Notes under the pieces: model-generated
The model's input: only the letters and a program-made list of their open reading frames with translations
Databases searched by the model: none
Told to the model about the DNA's origin: nothing
Program-made: the position numbers and the translations under genes
Source of the DNA: Acidobacteria bacterium Ga0077534
GTDB taxonomy: Bacteria > Acidobacteriota > Blastocatellia > Pyrinomonadales > Pyrinomonadaceae
DNA: 64,000 nucleotides
Direction of reading: 5' to 3'
NCBI GenBank assembly: GCA_001464455.1
Contig: LNEI01000009.1
Coordinates: 1-64,000, forward strand
In this document: positions 61,026 through 64,000 of the stretch, in pieces
How the letters are laid out: each line of letters starts with the position of its first letter
How positions within the stretch are numbered: the stretch's first letter is position 1

Positions 61026-62219
61026 CTAATCCCGCTCAACTGCAAGAGCGACAGAATTCCCTCCGCCGAGACAAAGGGCGGCGACACCGCGTTTGGCTCC
61101 GCGTCGCTTCATCTCGTACAAAAGCGTCGTCAAAACGCGTCCGCCTGAGTTTCCGATCGCGTGGCCGAGAGCAACGGCACCGCCATTGACGTTGACCTTT
61201 TCCATGTCGAGGCCGAGTTCCTGCATCACGCCAAGAGCCTGCACAGAGAATGCCTCGTTTAGCTCAAAAAGATCGACGTCTTTCATGTCCCAGCCAGCTT
61301 TGGCGAGTACGTTCTGAACACCTTTGACCGGGGCCATCATGATGAGTTTTGGCTCAATTCCCGAACTTGCCCAGGCGACAACTCGTCCGAGCGGCTCGAT
61401 CCCGGCGGCTTCAGCATTTGCTGCCGAAGTCACGACCAAAGCCGATGCTCCGTCGTTTACGCCGGGGGCATTTCCAGCGGTTACGGTTCCGCCATCCTTC
61501 TTGAAAGCAGGACGCAACTTGCCAAGGCTTTCAACCGTCGTTTCCGGCCGAACCGGTTCGTCATAATCGAGAATGATCGGGTCGCCTTTCTTTTGTGGGA
61601 TCTCGACCGGGACCATCTCTTCTGCAAATCTTCCTGCCTGCTGAGCTTCGTAAGCTTTTCGGTGCGAATTAAAGGCAAAGTTGTCCTGCTCGTCTCGCGA
61701 TATCTGATATTTCTCGGCGACAACCTCACCGGTATTTCCCATGTGCCAATTCTCAAATGGACACCACAGCCCGTCGTGGATCATCAGATCGGTCGCGGTC
61801 TGGTTGCCCATACGGAAACCTTCGCGAGCGGTCTGCAACGCGTATGGAATGTTCGACATCGATTCCATTCCGCCCGCGACCACATATTCCGCATCACCCA
61901 ACTGCACAGCCTGCGACGCCAATGCGACCGCACGCAATCCGGAGCCGCAGACCATGTTAATGGTCAACGCCGAAACTTCGGGCGGAAGACCCGCTTTTAA
62001 CGCTGCCTGCCGCGCCGGAGCCTGGCCGATCCCCGCCTGAACGACGCAGCCCATGATCACCTCATCAACCTTGTCGGAGCTGATCCCGGCCCGCGTGACA
62101 GCTTCCTTAATAGCTATCGCTCCAAGTTCCGGAGCGGTAAAGCCCTTCAAAAGACCCTGAAACTTCCCCGTCGGCGTTCTTGCCGCACTGATTATTACTG
62201 CTTGTCGATTTGTTGTCAT
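61026..62219 (-). CDS. Acetyl-CoA C-acetyltransferase (thiolase)
   Basis: 397 residues. The acyl-binding nucleophile Cys lies in [15 protein letters not shown] (near 88), with [47 protein letters not shown] (His) and the C-terminal [13 protein letters not shown] (Cys). These are all thiolase landmarks, and the [15 protein letters not shown] segment favours biosynthetic (acetoacetyl-CoA-forming) members over beta-oxidation ones. Cytoplasmic homotetramer by family. Together with hbd and the CoA-transferase it forms a short-chain acyl-CoA set. Confidence 0.95.
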   Translation of the reverse strand: MTTNRQAVIISAARTPTGKFQGLLKGFTAPELGAIAIKEAVTRAGISSDKVDEVIMGCVVQAGIGQAPARQAALKAGLPPEVSALTINMVCGSGLRAVALASQAVQLGDAEYVVAGGMESMSNIPYALQTAREGFRMGNQTATDLMIHDGLWCPFENWHMGNTGEVVAEKYQISRDEQDNFAFNSHRKAYEAQQAGRFAEEMVPVEIPQKKGDPIILDYDEPVRPETTVESLGKLRPAFKKDGGTVTAGNAPGVNDGASALVVTSAANAEAAGIEPLGRVVAWASSGIEPKLIMMAPVKGVQNVLAKAGWDMKDVDLFELNEAFSVQALGVMQELGLDMEKVNVNGGAVALGHAIGNSGGRVLTTLLYEMKRRGAKRGVAALCLGGGNSVALAVERD

Positions 62220-62390
62220 TTGAATGGATGGCTCCTATTGTTTAGTCCGGTTGTATAACCATAAACGAGTATTTTACGACAAGGCAGCGGCACGTTCAAA
62301 GTTCCTCAAAGGTAAACACGTTGTGCCTTTTTCCCGCGGTCCGGCGTAGATATACCCAACGCCGGCCCGGCCCGGAACCCCGCATCTTAA

Positions 62391-62503
62391 AACGTTCCAC
62401 TTACTTGCTGAAAGTGGAACGGCTAACCCATTGTATCTGTGCGAGTTACGGGCCAAAATCGTTCCATTTGTAAAAAAGCGAAGCCGCGGAAGTGGAACGC
62501 TCA
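62391..62503. repeat. 112-bp tandem unit, copy A (CGTTCCA dyads)
   Basis: Copy A has two dyads that share the same arms: CGTTCCAC..GTGGAACG at 62393-62421 (29 bases) and CGTTCCAT..GTGGAACG at 62460-62499 (40 bases). The interior contains TTGCTGAAA and TGTAAAAAAGCGAAG. Copy B follows directly with the same lay-out and different dyad arms. Confidence 0.75.
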
Positions 62504-62615
62504 CCGTCTCACCTCCGTGCTGAAAATGAGACGACTTATCTTGTTTATTACTAACATCTTACAGCGAAAATTCGTCTCACATGCAAAAAAGCAGAAGGTC
62601 GAAATGAGACGCCTT
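62503..62615. repeat. 112-bp tandem unit, copy B (CGTCTCA dyads)
   Basis: Copy B has dyads CGTCTCAC..ATGAGACG at 62505-62533 (29 bases) and CGTCTCAC..ATGAGACG at 62573-62611 (39 bases), with interior GTGCTGAAA and TGCAAAAAAGCAGAAG. Interiors match copy A, but all four arms changed from TTCC/GGAA to TCTC/GAGA, keeping the pairing. Confidence 0.75.
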
Positions 62616-62862
62616 TTTTCACAGCGTGGCTCCGATCGAATTTTCAGAAAACTAAGATTTTCCATGCAATGCTGTCACGAATACGAGAACACGTTGCAAG
62701 GATAGCACGCCCACTAAAAAAAGTCAAGCCCGCAGCCGGCACAGAAGACGAGTTGTTCGGAATGATCTGAGGACGGTTTGGAATGGCTCGGAGTGACCAC
62801 GGAATGAGCTAAAGGCGTTCGGAAATACCTGATGGTTGCATTTGACCGAGAGATCTTAACCA
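62616..62862. other. Non-coding stretch after the 112-bp repeats
   Basis: No supportable gene. The right part has several similar short words (CGGAATGA, CGGTTTGGAATGG, CGGAGTGA at 62758-62805), but I could not define a clear unit. Confidence 0.35.
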
Positions 62863-62967
62863 CGAAATTTAACGAAGAGGCACGCCACCGGAAGATCTGA
62901 GCCACTTAACAACAGGAAGGAGCACCAATAAAACCTATCCTCTTTTTGTGCTTTTCGTTAACATTCG
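62863..62967. repeat. Inverted-repeat element upstream of the cytosine deaminase 3' end
   Basis: CGAAATTTAACGAAGAGG and the inverted CGAATGTTAACGAAAAGC lie at 62863-62880 and 62950-62967, with an 69-base centre. It ends 22 bases before the deaminase stop at 62990 and may influence its 3' end. It belongs to a different family from the other elements. Confidence 0.55.
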
Positions 62968-62989
62968 CAGTCGATCTTCCTGGTAAGTT

Positions 62990-63445
62990 CTACTCTTCCC
63001 CAATATCCTCATTCCAAATTTCCGGATGTTCTTCAATAAACCTACCAAGAAGATCGACGCATTCTTGCGAATCCATATCGACGACCTCGACCCCGCATTC
63101 CCGAAGCCATTCAATGCCGCCTGAGAATGTTCTCGACTCGCCGACGATGACCTTTCCGATGCCGAACTGCCGCACGAGGCCGCTGCAGTACCAGCACGGG
63201 GCGAGAGTTGTGACCATGATCGTGTCTTTATAATTCCGCTGCCGTCCGGCCTTGCGAAAGGCGTCGGTTTCGCCGTGGACGGACGGATCGCTTTCCTGAA
63301 CGCGGCGATTGTGACCACGGCCCAGGAGCACACCAGAAGAGTCGAACAAGGCGGCGCCAATGGGTATTCCGCCTTCGGAATACCCGAGCCTCGCTTCCTC
63401 GATCGCTATCGAAAGCATAGCCTGATCGTTATTTGCTGAAACCAT
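62990..63445 (-). CDS. Cytosine deaminase, Fcy1-like
   Basis: 151 residues from ATG 63445, chosen for its RBS (AAGGAGG); the ATG 12 codons earlier has a poor one. Zinc deaminase motifs are VHGETDAF (HxE) and TLAPCWYCSG (PCxxC). Beyond the family core, the protein resembles yeast cytosine deaminase along its length: GGIPIGAALFDSSGVLLGRG, NYKDTIMVTTLAPC, IVGESRTFSGG and the end RFIEEHPEIWNEDIGE, which parallels the yeast end with its substrate-binding Asp. It should convert cytosine to uracil. tRNA adenosine deaminase (TadA) is less likely because its extended tail motifs are absent. Confidence 0.88.
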   Translation of the reverse strand: MVSANNDQAMLSIAIEEARLGYSEGGIPIGAALFDSSGVLLGRGHNRRVQESDPSVHGETDAFRKAGRQRNYKDTIMVTTLAPCWYCSGLVRQFGIGKVIVGESRTFSGGIEWLRECGVEVVDMDSQECVDLLGRFIEEHPEIWNEDIGEE

Positions 63446-63499
63446 ACCTTTCCGCCTCCTTAGAGCGTGACTCAGCCCCAATTGACAATGTGCTGGCCT

Positions 63500-64000
63500 T
63501 CAAATCCCATTGAAGCGCTCGTGGGCCGCAGCCTCGAGCATCTCTCTGTGATCGGGGTGCGCGATCTTTATCAGATCGCTGGCTCTCTGCCGCAGATTTC
63601 TACCGTACAGATAAGCTACGCCGTACTCGGTCACGACGTAGTGGACATGAGCTCGAGTCGTCACAACCCCGGCCCCCGGCTTGAGGAAAGCGGCGATCTT
63701 GCTCTCACCGCGGGTTGTCACCGAAGGAAGTGCGATTATCGGTTTACCGCCATCGGAAAGCCCTGCCCCGCGGATAAAGTCCATCTGCCCGCCAACGCCG
63801 GAGAATTGATATGTGCCTATGGAATCAGCACAAACCTGCCCAGTGAGATCTACTTCTATGGCGCTGTTGATCGCCGTAACCTTTGGATTACGTCTGATCA
63901 CTGATGTGTCATTGACATATGCAATATCCAGCATCAGAACCTGCGGGTTATCGTCGATAAAATCGTAAACTCGCTGCGTTCCCATGACGAATCCGGCAAC
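63500..64000 (-). CDS. Acetyl-CoA hydrolase/CoA-transferase family protein, 5' end outside window
   Basis: At least 167 residues of the C-terminal half. AINSAIEVDLTGQVCADSIG, then YQFSGVGGQMDFIRGA, GGKPIIALPSVTTRGE and VVTTRAHVHYVVTEYGVAYL match the C-terminal domain of the 4-hydroxybutyrate/acetate CoA-transferase family. The catalytic Glu lies upstream and is not visible here. It ends 54 bases before the deaminase start on the same strand. Substrates (acetate, butyrate, 4-hydroxybutyrate) cannot be resolved. With hbd and thiolase it suggests short-chain acyl-CoA turnover. Confidence 0.92.
   Translation of the reverse strand, partial: VAGFVMGTQRVYDFIDDNPQVLMLDIAYVNDTSVIRRNPKVTAINSAIEVDLTGQVCADSIGTYQFSGVGGQMDFIRGAGLSDGGKPIIALPSVTTRGESKIAAFLKPGAGVVTTRAHVHYVVTEYGVAYLYGRNLRQRASDLIKIAHPDHREMLEAAAHERFNGI

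Noticed and set aside
62391-62615. Integron attC sites
   Set aside because: The dyads lack the R'/R'' core (GTTRRRY/RYYYAAC), and there is no cassette or integrase.

Overview
The window is about 64 kb of gene-dense bacterial chromosome with moderately high G+C. The gene content points to a Gram-negative heterotroph, most likely an Acidobacteriota of the Blastocatellia/Pyrinomonadaceae type. Evidence for this is the abundance of secreted beta-rich proteins, a CadC-like regulator with an extracytoplasmic part, a fused KorA with a GltD-like Fe-S flavoprotein, an SLBB/Wza-type exporter, M16 peptidase pairs, and many palindromic REP-like intergenic repeats. The taxon is inferred from gene families only. 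I saw no rRNA, tRNA, CRISPR array, prophage or intact insertion sequence.

Layout. 1-6404: two tail-to-tail surface-protein genes with related C-terminal domains, separated by a bidirectional terminator; the complete one is a 2050-residue protein with 11 MBG-type repeats. 6405-6983: a possible structured leader and a fragment of an Hcp gene. 6984-16709 (minus): a 2-oxoacid:ferredoxin oxidoreductase region (korA, korB and a GltD-like flavoprotein), with an esterase, a beta/gamma-crystallin protein, a toxin-antitoxin pair, a DUF2200 protein and membrane proteins between them. 16710-20926: a gap with a candidate structured RNA, then TlpA, DsbD and a prepilin peptidase. 20953-28620 (minus): a zinc-finger membrane protein, a TPR protein, an RHH protein, RNase P RNA, a Wza-like exporter, PTS enzyme I, AIM24, LOG and a UMF1-type MFS carrier. 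28763-31070: a MurU/AmgK-like pair that probably recycles cell-wall MurNAc, followed by a 21-bp tandem repeat. 31226-36235: a DUF6526 protein, an ABC exporter, asnS, and a MazF-type module bracketed by a second copy of the asnS 3' end. 36263-41611: OsmC, a hydrolase, pirin, small proteins, a lipoprotein and a phosphodiesterase. 41612-43420: REP-like palindromes and a second 21-bp array around an unknown gene. 43421-50756: a secreted protein, a CadC-like regulator, a beta-helix adhesin with thrombospondin type-3 repeats, and two crystallin-fold secreted proteins, one fused to an HExxH peptidase domain. 50757-54825: a broken outer-membrane protein gene, an AAA ATPase, a metallophosphoesterase and a UbiD decarboxylase. 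54982-64000: a beta-propeller protein, an M16 active/inactive pair, 3-hydroxybutyryl-CoA dehydrogenase, thiolase, a Fcy1-like cytosine deaminase and a CoA-transferase cut by the window edge.

Functional themes are ferredoxin-linked 2-oxoacid metabolism, short-chain acyl-CoA metabolism, periplasmic thiol redox chemistry, cell-wall recycling and a large investment in secreted calcium-binding beta-fold proteins. The least ordinary signals are: (a) REP-like inverted-repeat elements inserted in frame inside two conserved genes; (b) a 112-bp tandem duplication at 62391-62615 whose dyad arms change in a compensatory way; (c) the toxin-antitoxin module bracketed by asnS 3'-end copies; (d) two dispersed 21-bp minisatellites sharing a core and a right boundary.
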